From assembly GCF_000407545.1 (NCBI RefSeq), contig NZ_ASWH01000002.1, positions 620,001 through 684,000 of the forward strand: a DNA stretch of 64,000 nt. The letters run 5' to 3'. The notes under the pieces are model-generated. The model ran no database searches, was not told where the DNA came from, and saw nothing but the letters and a program-made list of their open reading frames with translations. The translations under genes were made by a program, and so were the position numbers. Of this stretch, positions 8,572 through 18,448 are shown in pieces; the first letter of the stretch is position 1, and the number at the start of each line of letters is the position of its first letter. Source of the DNA: Enterococcus gilvus ATCC BAA-350. GTDB lineage: Bacteria; Bacillota; Bacilli; Lactobacillales; Enterococcaceae.

Positions 8572-9552
8572 TTAGCTATGTCCTACGACTCGATGAGGAA
8601 CATACGGTTCTTCCAAATAACGGACATCTTCTTCTGAGAGCTTGAAATCCACTGCACCAACAGCCGTCTCGATATGCTTCATTTTAGTCGCTCCGATTAT
8701 TGGTGCTGCGACGGGATTTTTTTGCAGCACCCAGCCGAGTGCGATATTGACCCGGTTCGTTTCATATTTTTCTGCTAATTCAGCGACACGATCAATGATC
8801 ACCTGATCCTTTTCCGCTGTTTCGTCATATTTTGCTTTTTGTGCGGTATCTGTTGTGCTGCGTTTCGTCACTTGAGCGCGGTCACGGAGCAACCGTCCAG
8901 AGGCCATCGGACTGTAGGGCGTCAACGCGATTTTTTCTGAGCGGCAATAAGGGATCATCTCCCGCTCTTCTTCCCGATAGATCAAATTCAGATGATTCTG
9001 CATCGATACGAATTTTGTCCAGCCATTTTTTTCAGCCACATGATTTGCCTGTTGAAATTGATACGCAAACATCGCGGATGCGCCAATATAACGAGCCTTG
9101 CCCGATTTCACTACATCATGTAGTGCTTCCATCGTTTCTTCGATCGGCGTATTTTCGTCCCAACGATGAATGATATAAAGATCAACATAGTCTGTCTGAA
9201 GCCGTTGCAAACTCTGATCAATTTGCGCCATGATATGTTTTCGTGACAGCCCTTGCCCATTTGGCCCATCAAACATTTTTTGATGAACCTTTGTCGCCAG
9301 AACGATTTCCTCACGCGTCGCAAAATCCTTCAATGCTTTCCCGAGAATCTCTTCGCTTCTTCCTAATGAATAGACGTTAGCAGTGTCGAAAAAGTTGATC
9401 CCTAACTCCAGCGCTCTCTTGATCAAGGGACGACTCTCTTCTTCTTCCAATACCCACTCATGAATCCAATTCTTCGGATCGCCAAAACTCATAGAACCTA
9501 AACAAATTCTTGAAATATCCAATCCTGTATTTCCCAACTTCACATAATCCAT
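8572..9552 (-). CDS. aldo/keto reductase
   Basis: 326-residue reductase with tetrad Asp56, Tyr61, Lys88 and His129 (FFDTANVYS, LATKVH, YIIHRWDENT). The C-terminal APIIGATK segment fits the NADPH pocket. It resembles the YdhF/Tas-like family acting on aldehydes and ketones. The ATG at 9552 with GGAG four bases upstream is preferred over a GTG four codons earlier. Its promoter (9578-9608) has the 19-bp spacer and internal dyad expected for activation by a MerR protein, and a MerR gene lies just downstream (7981-8394). A promoter of the same build drives the SDR-AKR-MerR operon at 16.6 kb. Confidence 0.92.
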   Translation of the reverse strand: MDYVKLGNTGLDISRICLGSMSFGDPKNWIHEWVLEEEESRPLIKRALELGINFFDTANVYSLGRSEEILGKALKDFATREEIVLATKVHQKMFDGPNGQGLSRKHIMAQIDQSLQRLQTDYVDLYIIHRWDENTPIEETMEALHDVVKSGKARYIGASAMFAYQFQQANHVAEKNGWTKFVSMQNHLNLIYREEEREMIPYCRSEKIALTPYSPMASGRLLRDRAQVTKRSTTDTAQKAKYDETAEKDQVIIDRVAELAEKYETNRVNIALGWVLQKNPVAAPIIGATKMKHIETAVGAVDFKLSEEDVRYLEEPYVPHRVVGHS

Positions 9553-9577
9553 TCGTCTCCACACCTTTCTTTTCTAT

Positions 9578-9608
9578 ACCATACACGTTGAAGTCCACTT
9601 TAAGGCAA
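9578..9608 (-). promoter_or_regulatory. MerR-type promoter of the AKR gene
   Basis: On the minus strand: -35 TTGCCT (9603-9608), a 19-bp spacer and -10 TATGGT (9578-9583). The spacer contains a near-dyad with half-sites AAAGT and ACTTCAA. A stretched 19-bp spacer with a dyad between the hexamers is the hallmark of promoters remodelled by MerR-family activators. It shares its layout and most of its bases with 16644-16674. Confidence 0.8.
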
Positions 9609-9843
9609 GCGTTTTATTAAAAAGATTGCCTTTTTTTCAATTTGTCTTTATCCTTTTTAGTATAGAGAACGTTCTTGAAAAAATTGCTTTTCCTAGAACG
9701 CTCTTTTTACGGTGAAATCTAAGCGCCAGATTCTTCTTTTTTTGTTATCCAAACGACACGTAATCTATACAACACGATTCTTTATATAATACTATTCTCT
9801 ATTCATTATACGTTATTTAAATAAGAAAAATTTGAGGTGACCA

Positions 9844-9987
9844 ATGAATTCAGCAATCGGATTAGGAAATATCCTTGCATTTATCGTTTCTTATAGAAAA
9901 TGGCACAGTCTTTTTTGGGCCTTCTTCCACGGGATGTTTGGATGGGGCTATTTATTCTATTACGGGTTATTTTATTGGGGACAATAA
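9844..9987 (+). CDS. small aromatic-rich membrane protein, 47 residues
   Basis: ATG at 9844 with GAGGTG 5 bases upstream; TAA at 9985-9987, followed by a strong terminator. The product begins MNSAIGLGNILAFIVSYRKW and ends in a tryptophan/tyrosine/glycine-rich stretch (FHGMFGWGYLFYYG). It has one or two short hydrophobic segments and is probably membrane-embedded. I do not recognise a named family; it resembles small conserved hypothetical membrane proteins of Firmicutes. It is the only plus-strand gene between two minus-strand gene blocks and has its own RBS and terminator, which supports a real gene. A TATAAT at 9785-9790 could be the -10, but no good -35 is seen. Confidence 0.68.
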   Translation: MNSAIGLGNILAFIVSYRKWHSLFWAFFHGMFGWGYLFYYGLFYWGQ

Positions 9988-9993
9988 TAAATA

Positions 9994-10024
9994 AAACCGC
10001 ACGGAGTAAAATCCTGTGCGGTTT
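9994..10024. terminator. bidirectional terminator
   Basis: AAACCGCAC (9994-10002) pairs perfectly with GTGCGGTTT (10016-10024). A and T tracts on both flanks let it serve the small plus-strand gene ending at 9987 and the minus-strand oxidoreductase ending at 10030. Confidence 0.9.
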
Positions 10025-10029
10025 ATTTG

Positions 10030-11010
10030 TTATTCTCCCAAGACGATTCCAGCATCGTTGATCGCGGCTTCAACGATGGCCATTACGATTTTGCTATGCT
10101 CTAATTGTTTTTTTACAAATGCTTGATCATTTTTATCGATCACTTGGCTAAAGAGTTTAAACTCATCAAACATGCGGTGTGGATGATCTTTGTGATCAAA
10201 GGTCTCTTTTTCTCCTGAAAGTTTTTCTGTCGTATAGCTGTCTAACGTGTTCGTCGGTCCATTCACCACGACCGATCCTTCTGTCCCTTGAATGGTTGAG
10301 CGAATGGTCGCTTGTGAATCCTTCGCACCAATACAAACAACTTTCACATCGCCATAATCCAGCAGCAGCATGCCAGACGTATCAATGTCTCGTTCGATGT
10401 TGGCTAAGTAGCGAACGTCTTTTGGTTTACCAAGCAGTCCCACCACTAAATGAATGTTGTAGATATTGATATCCATCAAGGCGCCGCCGCCCTTTTTCGG
10501 ATCGAAGGCTGGCAAAATCGTTCCTTCTTTGAAGGCATCATAGCGCGAGGAATATTGCGAGTAGTTGCATTCGATGATTTTCAATGCGCCGATTTTCTGG
10601 CTCGCTTCTTTGATTCCTTGGTAGTTTTTCAAATATTGGTTGGTGATCGCCTCTACTAATACTACCTCTTTTTCTGATGCGAGGGTTTCCAATTCCACTA
10701 ATTCCCCATACTTCAAAGTAAAGGGCTTCTCGCAAATCACGTGCTTTCCTGCCTCCAAGGCCTTTTTTGCAAAACTGTAGTGAAGGTGGTTTGGCACCGC
10801 TACATACACCGTGTCGAAGGCGTCGCTTTTTAAGCATTCTTCAATATCCGTGTAGGCGGCATCGATTCCGTATTCCTCAGCTAATTTTTCCGTTTTTTCT
10901 TGGCTTCTTTTTGTTCCTAAAATCGCCTTTAATTGAATCTCCGATAAATCTTTCGTGATCGATAAAAATTCTTGCACGATTTTCCCAGAACCAAAAATGG
11001 CTAAATTCAT
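10030..11010 (-). CDS. Gfo/Idh/MocA family oxidoreductase
   Basis: 326 residues. The N-terminal Rossmann fold starts with AIFGSGKIVQEF, and CEKPFTL around residue 90 carries the catalytic lysine of the EKP motif. The C-terminal substrate domain contains GGGALMDINIYNIH, where the family's aspartate and histidine sit. Family members oxidise or reduce sugars, inositols or dihydrodiols with NAD(P). GAGG lies 8 bases before the ATG. It follows another Gfo/Idh/MocA gene by 18 bp, so the pair is one transcription unit divergent from an RpiR regulator. The substrate is unknown. Confidence 0.9.
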   Translation of the reverse strand: MNLAIFGSGKIVQEFLSITKDLSEIQLKAILGTKRSQEKTEKLAEEYGIDAAYTDIEECLKSDAFDTVYVAVPNHLHYSFAKKALEAGKHVICEKPFTLKYGELVELETLASEKEVVLVEAITNQYLKNYQGIKEASQKIGALKIIECNYSQYSSRYDAFKEGTILPAFDPKKGGGALMDINIYNIHLVVGLLGKPKDVRYLANIERDIDTSGMLLLDYGDVKVVCIGAKDSQATIRSTIQGTEGSVVVNGPTNTLDSYTTEKLSGEKETFDHKDHPHRMFDEFKLFSQVIDKNDQAFVKKQLEHSKIVMAIVEAAINDAGIVLGE

Positions 11011-11028
11011 GTTTTTTCCTCGCTTTCT

Positions 11029-12048
11029 TTATCGTGTGAGTGGTTGGATACCCTTTTCCAGCATCTCGATTTGCAGCAGTGTCTCCTCATCTTTGACAAC
11101 TTTAGGTTTCCCGTTGATCAGCGTGTCATAAATATCCTCGTAGACGCGGCTATAGTCGCCAATTTCAGAAACGACCTTTTCTTCATGGTAGGTCCCTTCC
11201 TCGTCCATGTACGTCAATGTCCCGTAATGCTCCGGTAAATCAATCCCAAAATCTTTGTTTTCTGGAATATAGAACATTTTCAAGTGTTCTTCTTGGCGGT
11301 CTTTGGTCTCCTTCACAAAGACACCTTTCTTGCCATAGACTACAAAGCTAGGACGTTCCTTTAGACGGAAATAGCTCGATTTCACTGAAACCTTCATACG
11401 ACCATAAAACAAATCCAAATCAAAGTAATCATTCATCCGATCGTCGCCTAAAAGCTGGCGAACCTCATAGTGGACGTCATCCGGGCGACCAAAATACGAG
11501 ATCACTTGATCCAGCGTGTGGCACGCATGCCCATACAGGTAGCTCGTTCCAATAGAGAAGGTTTCAACACTCTCTGGTACTTCTGGACGGAAGTAATCGT
11601 AGTGCATCTCGACTTCTAAAAGATCCCCTAACACACCACTTTCGATTACTTTTTGAACGGTTAAAAAGTCGGAATCATAACGGCGATTTTGATAACATTG
11701 GACAAATAATCCTTTTTTCTCCGCCAATCTGTACAATTCCTTGGCTTCGTCAGAGGTTTCTGTAAAAGGTTTTTCAATCAGGACATTTTTTCCGTGCTCC
11801 AACGCTTCTTTGCCTAATTTGAAATGCAGCGGACTGGGCGTTGTCACCACGACCAATTGAATCTCTGGGTCATTGTAGATGTCAGTGATGTCCGATGTAT
11901 ACGTCGTGCCGGGATTTTTCTCCCAAGTGATCCGCCCACTTGGCGAGTAGATTGTTTTGACGGTGATTTTTTCTGGTAGTTTCGTAGAAAATGGCAAGTG
12001 ATACCGATTTGTACTTTTTCCGTTTCCGATATAGGCAATCGTCAGCAT
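11029..12048 (-). CDS. Gfo/Idh/MocA family oxidoreductase
   Basis: 339 residues; same family as its downstream neighbour but a different subgroup. The Rossmann start is IAYIGNGKSTNRYH, and LIEKPFTET near residue 96 has the catalytic EKP lysine. The C-terminal domain contains YLYGHACHTLDQVI in place of the GGGALxD motif. It is similar to YhhX/YvaA-like oxidoreductases. GGAGGG lies 8 bases before the ATG. It is the first gene of the two-gene unit, whose promoter faces that of the RpiR gene across a 248-bp region. Confidence 0.9.
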   Translation of the reverse strand: MLTIAYIGNGKSTNRYHLPFSTKLPEKITVKTIYSPSGRITWEKNPGTTYTSDITDIYNDPEIQLVVVTTPSPLHFKLGKEALEHGKNVLIEKPFTETSDEAKELYRLAEKKGLFVQCYQNRRYDSDFLTVQKVIESGVLGDLLEVEMHYDYFRPEVPESVETFSIGTSYLYGHACHTLDQVISYFGRPDDVHYEVRQLLGDDRMNDYFDLDLFYGRMKVSVKSSYFRLKERPSFVVYGKKGVFVKETKDRQEEHLKMFYIPENKDFGIDLPEHYGTLTYMDEEGTYHEEKVVSEIGDYSRVYEDIYDTLINGKPKVVKDEETLLQIEMLEKGIQPLTR

Positions 12049-12235
12049 GTGTAGATCCCTCCAAATTTTTTGTTGTTACCTTTATTATAGAAGAAACCCG
12101 TTTATTGAGAAGCCTTTTCAGCAAAACAGGTCGTTTTATTCACGCATTCGCGAAAACTGCTTCGATTTCTGAACATTTCTACCAGAAATTTTTACAAACT
12201 AGAGAGAATTCTTCTGGAAACCAACAAAATACGTT

Positions 12236-12241
12236 ATGATA
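12236..12241 (+). promoter_or_regulatory. candidate -10 element of the rpiR-like gene
   Basis: TATGAT lies about 56 bp upstream of the ATG at 12297. A weak -35 (TCTGGA) lies about 17 bp further upstream. It sits in the divergent region shared with the Gfo/Idh/MocA pair. Confidence 0.35.
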
Positions 12242-12296
12242 CCTGTTAAGAGTACCCTCCAAAATAAATGGAGTGACAAAGGAGAAGGTGACACCC

Positions 12297-13190
12297 ATGT
12301 TATTAATCGATAAGTTGCGGCTGCAAAATGACTTGACCACTACGGAAAAACGGATTGCGGATTATATCCTGCAGCATTTGCCAACGATCCCGGCCATCAA
12401 TGTCGCTGATTTGGCCAAAGACACGTACACCTCCCATTCTTCAGTGATTCGTCTGGCGAAAAAAATGGGGTATGAAGGATTTCGGGATTTCCGCGTGGCA
12501 ATCTCTGAGGTAGCCCACAGTGACCTTTATCGGGCTGATCCAGTAGATGCTAATTTCCCTTTTACAGCACAAGATTCTACAAAAGAAATCGCTAAAAAGC
12601 TGGCAGATTTGACGATCAACACTGTGCAACGGACCTACGCTCAGCTCGATGAACCGGCTTTGGATGATGCAGCAAATCTATTAGCGAACGCCGATCGAAT
12701 TTTTCTATTTGCACAGGGGGATTCCCAAATTCGCGCACGCAGCTTTCAAAACAAGTTGATCAAGATCAATAAATTTTTGATTCTCGCAGATGAATATGCC
12801 GATGAAGAATGGCACGCTGCCAGTCTTACGAGCAAGGATTGCGCCATTTTTATTACCTACCGGGCAAATGTGCCGCAGTACGAACGGATGATGAAACATT
12901 TCTTGAATGAAAACATTCCTTCACTGCTGTTGACGGGGAACAGCCGTTCACATCTGATTCCACTTGCGACTCGGGCACTCGTATTTACCCAAGAAGAGAA
13001 GGATTTTATAAAAGTCAGCACCTTTTCGTCACAGGTGGCGTTTGAGTATCTCTTAGATACCCTTTTTTCCCTTTTATATGCCAAAAACTTCCAACAAAAT
13101 CTGACAGAATTCAAAAAGAAAAATGCCTGGATCGAAACAGGAACACTCTCAGAACTTTCCAAATCAAAAGAAAAAGACGAATTTACTTAA
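12297..13190 (+). CDS. MurR/RpiR family transcriptional regulator
   Basis: 297 residues. The N-terminal HTH_6 domain (about 1-77) contains LAKDTYTSHSSVIRLAKKMG, and the C-terminal SIS domain (about 120-260) binds a phosphosugar. Proteins of this family repress or activate sugar-phosphate catabolism genes. The ATG at 12297 is chosen because AAGGTG lies 6 bases upstream and a GTG start at 12273 has no site. It is divergent from two Gfo/Idh/MocA oxidoreductases, which are the likely targets and would then act on a sugar-like compound. The 3' end runs into a bidirectional terminator. Confidence 0.9.
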   Translation: MLLIDKLRLQNDLTTTEKRIADYILQHLPTIPAINVADLAKDTYTSHSSVIRLAKKMGYEGFRDFRVAISEVAHSDLYRADPVDANFPFTAQDSTKEIAKKLADLTINTVQRTYAQLDEPALDDAANLLANADRIFLFAQGDSQIRARSFQNKLIKINKFLILADEYADEEWHAASLTSKDCAIFITYRANVPQYERMMKHFLNENIPSLLLTGNSRSHLIPLATRALVFTQEEKDFIKVSTFSSQVAFEYLLDTLFSLLYAKNFQQNLTEFKKKNAWIETGTLSELSKSKEKDEFT

Positions 13191-13217
13191 CAAACGTAAA
13201 GTAAATTCGTCTTTTTC
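13171..13217. terminator. bidirectional terminator
   Basis: AAAGACGAATTTACTT (13173-13188) pairs perfectly with AAGTAAATTCGTCTTT (13199-13214) around a 10-base loop, with A and T tracts outside. It overlaps the stop codon of the RpiR gene and lies between two convergent genes. Confidence 0.93.
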
Positions 13218-13218
13218 T

Positions 13219-13797
13219 TTACACAATGAGTGAAAAATCGTGATTGATTATTTCCAGCAACTCAAACTGATCCTCTTCAAAGGCGAATTTCAGAATACAG
13301 CAATTTGCGATTCTCCCTTGTAGATCTATCTTGGTTTTGTGTTCCCATTCCCGCATAAATTGCCGACAAGATGCTCCGTGAGAAACCATCAAAATCGTTT
13401 TCCCCTGATCTTCCCGAGCCAGTTCAAGAACCGTCTGTGCCACTCGTGCACGAAAGTCCTTTTCCCCTTCCCCGCCAAATTTAGTGAAAAAATCACCGTA
13501 GGGCAAGGGTGGATTCAAATATTCATGCTCTGCCTCTAAATCGCCAAAATACCATTCCTTCAATCCTTTGACCCGTTTATAAGGCATATCTGTCACCAGC
13601 TCCAACGTATCACAGGCTCTTTCCGAGGTAGAGGCATAGGCACTATCCAGCTCAATCTTGTTTCTGACAAAATAATCCCGCGCGATCAGCGCCTGCTTCT
13701 TGCCAAGCTCTGTTAAAGGCGAGTCACACCACCCTTGTATTTTTTTCTGTTGATTAAATAACGTCTCCCCGTGACGCATCAAATAGATCGTTTTCAT
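13219..13797 (-). CDS. histidine phosphatase family protein (phosphoglycerate mutase-like)
   Basis: 192 residues. LMRHGETLFN at the N-terminus carries the RHG phosphohistidine motif, and MVSHGASCRQF carries the second active-site histidine. This is the size and layout of small bacterial phosphatases (GpmB/CobC-like) rather than a glycolytic mutase. GGAG lies 7 bases before the ATG. It is a single gene between the RpiR terminator and the flavodoxin lipoprotein gene; the substrate is unknown. Confidence 0.9.
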   Translation of the reverse strand: MKTIYLMRHGETLFNQQKKIQGWCDSPLTELGKKQALIARDYFVRNKIELDSAYASTSERACDTLELVTDMPYKRVKGLKEWYFGDLEAEHEYLNPPLPYGDFFTKFGGEGEKDFRARVAQTVLELAREDQGKTILMVSHGASCRQFMREWEHKTKIDLQGRIANCCILKFAFEEDQFELLEIINHDFSLIV

Positions 13798-13860
13798 TTT
13801 TTCACTCCATTTCCTTAATAGCTGACCGCTGCAAGTGTTATTCGCAGCGCCCTAGCCTCT

Positions 13861-14559
13861 TTAAATGTTTAAGTCATTCAACCATTTAATCACCGCTTCT
13901 TTACTGTCGGCGGCCTCATCACGATTGACGGAATAGCCGTCTTCGATTACTTTGGCGCTGGGCTCTTCTTTCTTGATCGAATCGATCGTAGAGGAAAAAC
14001 CACTGCCGCCATGAGTATTAAAAGGGATGATGGTCTTCCCGGCGAGATCTGTTTCGTCTAAGAAACTGTAAAGGATCATGGGCATGTCCCCCCACCAGTT
14101 TGGATAGCCGAGAAAAATTGTTTCGTACTGATCCATCGTTTCGATTTTTTCTTTTAATGCTGGTCGTGCCCCCTCCTCTTGTTCCTTACTAGCCAGATCC
14201 ACTAATTCTTCATGATCTGTAGGATACGCTTTGTCAGGTTCAATTCGGAAAATGTCCCCTCCAACTCGTTCTTGGATCGTTTGCGCCACATATTGTGTAT
14301 TGCCTAGAACTTTCCCACCGATCACGACCGCGCTGTTTTCCTCTTCTTGGGTCATATTTTCAGGATCATCTGTTTCCGGCACTGAAAAATAAACCACCAA
14401 TGACTTCCTAAATTTCTCTGGCGCTGGAGCAACAGGAGCCGAATCTTCTGACTTATTTCCAGTAGAACTTGAATCTTGAGACTGATTCTCCGTATTGCCG
14501 CAAGCCGACAACGTGGCAACCGCAACTATCGCTGCTAAAATCCCAAATCGTTTTTTCAT
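13861..14559 (-). CDS. flavodoxin-like lipoprotein
   Basis: 232 residues. An N-terminal lipoprotein signal (MKKRFGILAAIVAVATLSAC) with lipobox LSAC and Cys20 is followed by a Ser/Asp-rich linker (about 21-50) and a flavodoxin domain (about 58-232) with VVYFSVPETDD and FLGYPNWWGDMPMILYSFLD. It is predicted to be anchored on the outer face of the membrane, unlike the cytoplasmic homologue at 4489-5013. It is the last gene of the SDR-AKR-MerR unit, 32 bp after the MerR stop. The ATG at 14559 has AGGTGG upstream; a longer start would bury the signal peptide. An electron-transfer or quinone-reductase role outside the membrane is inference. Confidence 0.87.
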   Translation of the reverse strand: MKKRFGILAAIVAVATLSACGNTENQSQDSSSTGNKSEDSAPVAPAPEKFRKSLVVYFSVPETDDPENMTQEEENSAVVIGGKVLGNTQYVAQTIQERVGGDIFRIEPDKAYPTDHEELVDLASKEQEEGARPALKEKIETMDQYETIFLGYPNWWGDMPMILYSFLDETDLAGKTIIPFNTHGGSGFSSTIDSIKKEEPSAKVIEDGYSVNRDEAADSKEAVIKWLNDLNI

Positions 14560-14591
14560 TTTTTTTCCACCTTCCCAGGTTGGCTGCATCC

Positions 14592-14993
14592 TCACTCTTC
14601 CTTTAACTCGTTATTGATTTGGAGTTTTTCCTTTTCATAAGTGACCATATGAGTATCAAAATTATCTAGTTTGTATTTCAAATAATCCCGCGCTTCTTCT
14701 AATGCACTGATTTTCGCTTCCGCCTCATCCAAATGCTCCTGCAAAATCGCCTTTCTTGCGCCCAAGGTTTCGCCGCCTTCGCGAGAAAGACTGGCATAAT
14801 CGATCAATCCTTCGATCGACACCCCCGCATTGCGTAAAACTTTGGCGAAATACACCCAGTTCAAATCCTTCTCAGAAAAATCCCGATACCCATTTTTATC
14901 ACGAGTAATCGGCGGGATCACCCCGATTCGTTCGTAATAACGCAAGGTGTCTGCCGAAAGCTCATACTTTTCACTGACTTCTTTGATATTCAT
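14592..14993 (-). CDS. MerR family transcriptional regulator
   Basis: 133 residues. The MerR HTH is at the N-terminus (MNIKEVSEKYELSADTLRYY, then ERIGVIPPI), followed by a dimerisation coiled coil (about 75-115). It contains no cysteine, so it is not a cysteine-based sensor. It resembles the MerR at 7981-8394. GGAG lies 7 bases before the ATG. It is the third gene of an operon whose promoter (16644-16674) has the MerR signature, so autoregulation together with the SDR and AKR genes is likely. Confidence 0.9.
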   Translation of the reverse strand: MNIKEVSEKYELSADTLRYYERIGVIPPITRDKNGYRDFSEKDLNWVYFAKVLRNAGVSIEGLIDYASLSREGGETLGARKAILQEHLDEAEAKISALEEARDYLKYKLDNFDTHMVTYEKEKLQINNELKEE

Positions 14994-15008
14994 GTCTTCT
15001 CTCCTTTC

Positions 15009-16620
<1,612 letters not shown>

Positions 16621-16643
16621 TCTAAATCCCTCCTGATGAATCA

Positions 16644-16674
16644 AGCATACACCTTGGAGTTCACTTCAAGGCAA
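16644..16674 (-). promoter_or_regulatory. MerR-type promoter with dyad operator
   Basis: On the minus strand: -35 TTGCCT (16669-16674), a 19-bp spacer and -10 TATGCT (16644-16649). The dyad CCTTGGAGT-TC-ACTTCAAGG spans 16652-16671 and fills the spacer. This matches the CTTGGAGT-NN-ACTCCAAG type of operator known for NmlR/AdhR-like MerR activators. It controls the SDR-AKR-MerR-flavodoxin operon. Confidence 0.85.
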
Positions 16675-16869
16675 GAGGAAAATCTATTTTTTGTACGATT
16701 AATTATTCTCCTTAGTTATCAGAAAGCACTCTTGTTTTTTTACCCGTCACTTGTTCCAAAAGACGAATTTCACTATCTGTAGACTTTTTTCAGTATAATT
16801 GATAGTATCCAAACACAGTATCCCAAAAAGGCATCATCAATTAGTTATTCTAAGAATGGAGTGATCGTT

Positions 16870-17241
16870 ATGTTTTTCAAGAAAAAAGCTCTCAGTAATA
16901 ACATCGATGAAAAGAAACCTGATGTGTGGGGACGAGAACCCATCGCCTTATATGAATAGGTCGGACGAAAAATAGATCGAAGCGAGAAGAATTTTAGGAT
17001 TACACGTGAAGGACACTATATTTTTGATTTCATGGTTCTTTTTTATAACGGCAAGCCCGATATTCGCGGTGTCGGCGGCTTGGTTTACGAGGCAGAGTGG
17101 ACGAATTACGGCACTAAAATCTACAGAGTGAACACTACTCTTTCTGCCGAGGCGTTGGAGGCATTGATCATTGATGAGCTATCCCTCACGAAATCAGATT
17201 TTTTAGTTAGTCCAACCGCAATCGATCCCAGAATTTATTGA
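16870..17241 (+). pseudogene. unknown small gene interrupted by in-frame TAG
   Basis: ATG at 16870 with GGAG 8 bases upstream opens a frame that reads 29 codons (starting MFFKKKALSNNIDEKKPD), meets TAG at 16957-16959 and then stays open to TGA at 17239-17241, 123 codons in all. The second part (IDRSEKNFRITREGHYIFDF and onward) reads like coding sequence and contains FYNGKPDIRGVGGLVYEAEW. I do not recognise the family. A fragment could start at the ATG at 17032. There is no frameshift, only the one stop, so this is a recent nonsense mutation, an error, or less likely suppression. A bidirectional terminator lies about 85 bp downstream of the stop. Confidence 0.6.
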
Positions 17242-17324
17242 AGCCGTGACAGACGAGTTGCTGACAAGTGTTTGTAATTCGCAATAGCTAGGTAAATGAA
17301 ACGGCCTAACTCCCTCTACTCGAC

Positions 17325-17358
17325 AAAAAAAGAGCGCGCATAAGCGGGCTCTTTTTTT
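17325..17358. terminator. bidirectional terminator
   Basis: A run of A residues plus GAGC (to 17335) pairs with GCTC followed by seven T residues (17348-17358). It lies between two convergent genes and overlaps the stop codon of the minus-strand gene that follows. Confidence 0.82.
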
Positions 17359-17932
17359 ATCCACGTTCCGTCTCAAATGTAAGAAAGTAACTGCTGACCA
17401 TGCCTGATCTGGCAATGGTCACCTCCATGCTGCCGATTTCTTCATCCTGCTGTATTTTTTGAAGCAGGTGTTGCTCGATAATCTCGTCTTCTGTTAACTT
17501 CTTATCTAAATGCTCAATGTAGGGCTGACTTTCCTCAAGGGATTCACCAGAATAAACAACATAGGTCAGCATCGTTTCTTGATTTTTAAAGCTGGTCTTT
17601 GCCATCCATTGTTGTATCGACATCTCTTTTCCAAAGCTCCCCAGCATCAGGATCGTGTCCTCCATATCCTCTTGATCCCATTCATAGAGAGGATTATTTG
17701 TTTCCATGAGCCTTCCGATCTCCAGCACTTGATCCTTTGTTAATTTTCCTTCGTCCGCAAGTTCATAATTGTCACTTTCTGGCGGTTCAATGACGCGATA
17801 GAGTAACGTTCCATCTTTATCGAGAACATCACATTTGAGAAGGTGTTCGTCCTTTAATGTCGTGATCCAAATCACGCGTGCCGTTCGGTAATCCCCATAG
17901 CTCTGTTGTATTTTTTCATAATTGATCGTCAT
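17357..17932 (-). CDS. hypothetical protein, 191 residues
   Basis: Acidic, soluble protein with no signal peptide or membrane segment. It starts MTINYEKIQQSYGDYRTARV and ends IARSGMVSSYFLTFETERG. I do not recognise a domain; it has no cysteine cluster or nucleotide-binding motif and may be an alpha+beta protein of unknown role. The start has a GGGGGG stretch about 6 bases upstream. It is a single gene with a terminator at its 3' end, next to the TAG-broken gene and upstream, on its own strand, of nothing related. Confidence 0.65.
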   Translation of the reverse strand: MTINYEKIQQSYGDYRTARVIWITTLKDEHLLKCDVLDKDGTLLYRVIEPPESDNYELADEGKLTKDQVLEIGRLMETNNPLYEWDQEDMEDTILMLGSFGKEMSIQQWMAKTSFKNQETMLTYVVYSGESLEESQPYIEHLDKKLTEDEIIEQHLLQKIQQDEEIGSMEVTIARSGMVSSYFLTFETERG

Positions 17933-18089
17933 CAGTTCCCCCCTAACACTACGTTTTGCAAGCCGCTCGACTCAACCGCTTTCATTCATAGTATAAAAGA
18001 TACTTAGTCCGTTGACTAGCGGTATTCCAACGAAAAAAAACTATTTAATGAAAATAGATAAATGATTTGAGTATTTTTTTAAAGCAAAG

Positions 18090-18122
18090 AAAAAAACTCC
18101 ACTCTCATTACGAGACTGGAGT
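18090..18122 (-). terminator. terminator of the gls operon
   Basis: ACTCCA (18096-18101) pairs with TGGAGT (18117-18122), extended by the inner pairing CTC/GAG. On the minus strand it is followed by a T run. It lies about 40 bp after the stop of the GlsB gene. Confidence 0.8.
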
Positions 18123-18163
18123 CGAATACTTAAAAAGTTTTTTCTATTGATTAGAACGATTCG

Positions 18164-18409
18164 TTATTTTGATCTGCCTAAGAAGAATGACACGATCAGT
18201 ACTAAAATGACCGCACCAATGATCGATGGGACTAGAGCCATGCCGGCTAATGAAGGGCCCCAAGAACCTAATAATGCTTGTCCTAAAGCAGAACCTACTA
18301 AACCTGCGATAATGTTGGCGATCCAGCCCATGCTGTTTCCTCTACCTGTAATTGCTCCGGCGATCGCTCCGATAACTGCTCCAATAATTAATGACCATAA
18401 TAAACCCAT
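18164..18409 (-). CDS. glsB: GlsB/YeaQ/YmgE family stress response membrane protein
   Basis: 81 residues, almost entirely hydrophobic and glycine-rich (GAVIGAIAGAITGRG and IIAGLVGSALGQALLG). It has three membrane segments, as is typical of transglycosylase-associated/GlsB proteins. In enterococci glsB accompanies gls24 and takes part in general and bile/envelope stress. It is the last gene of the operon amaP-DUF2273-gls24-glsB and ends before a terminator. The molecular function is not known. Confidence 0.9.
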   Translation of the reverse strand: MGLLWSLIIGAVIGAIAGAITGRGNSMGWIANIIAGLVGSALGQALLGSWGPSLAGMALVPSIIGAVILVLIVSFFLGRSK

Positions 18410-18448
18410 GATTAATTCCTCCTATTTTTAGTGACTATTTTTTATTTA

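Noticed and set aside
9665..9704. Palindrome AGAACGTTCT with a nearby AGAACG repeat
   Set aside because: It could form a weak hairpin with a T run, but no gene on either strand would use it, and a 10-bp palindrome is not enough to name an operator.
13800..13860. CGCTGC/GCAGCG hairpin between the phosphatase and lipoprotein genes
   Set aside because: A short stem without a T run; not enough to call a terminator.
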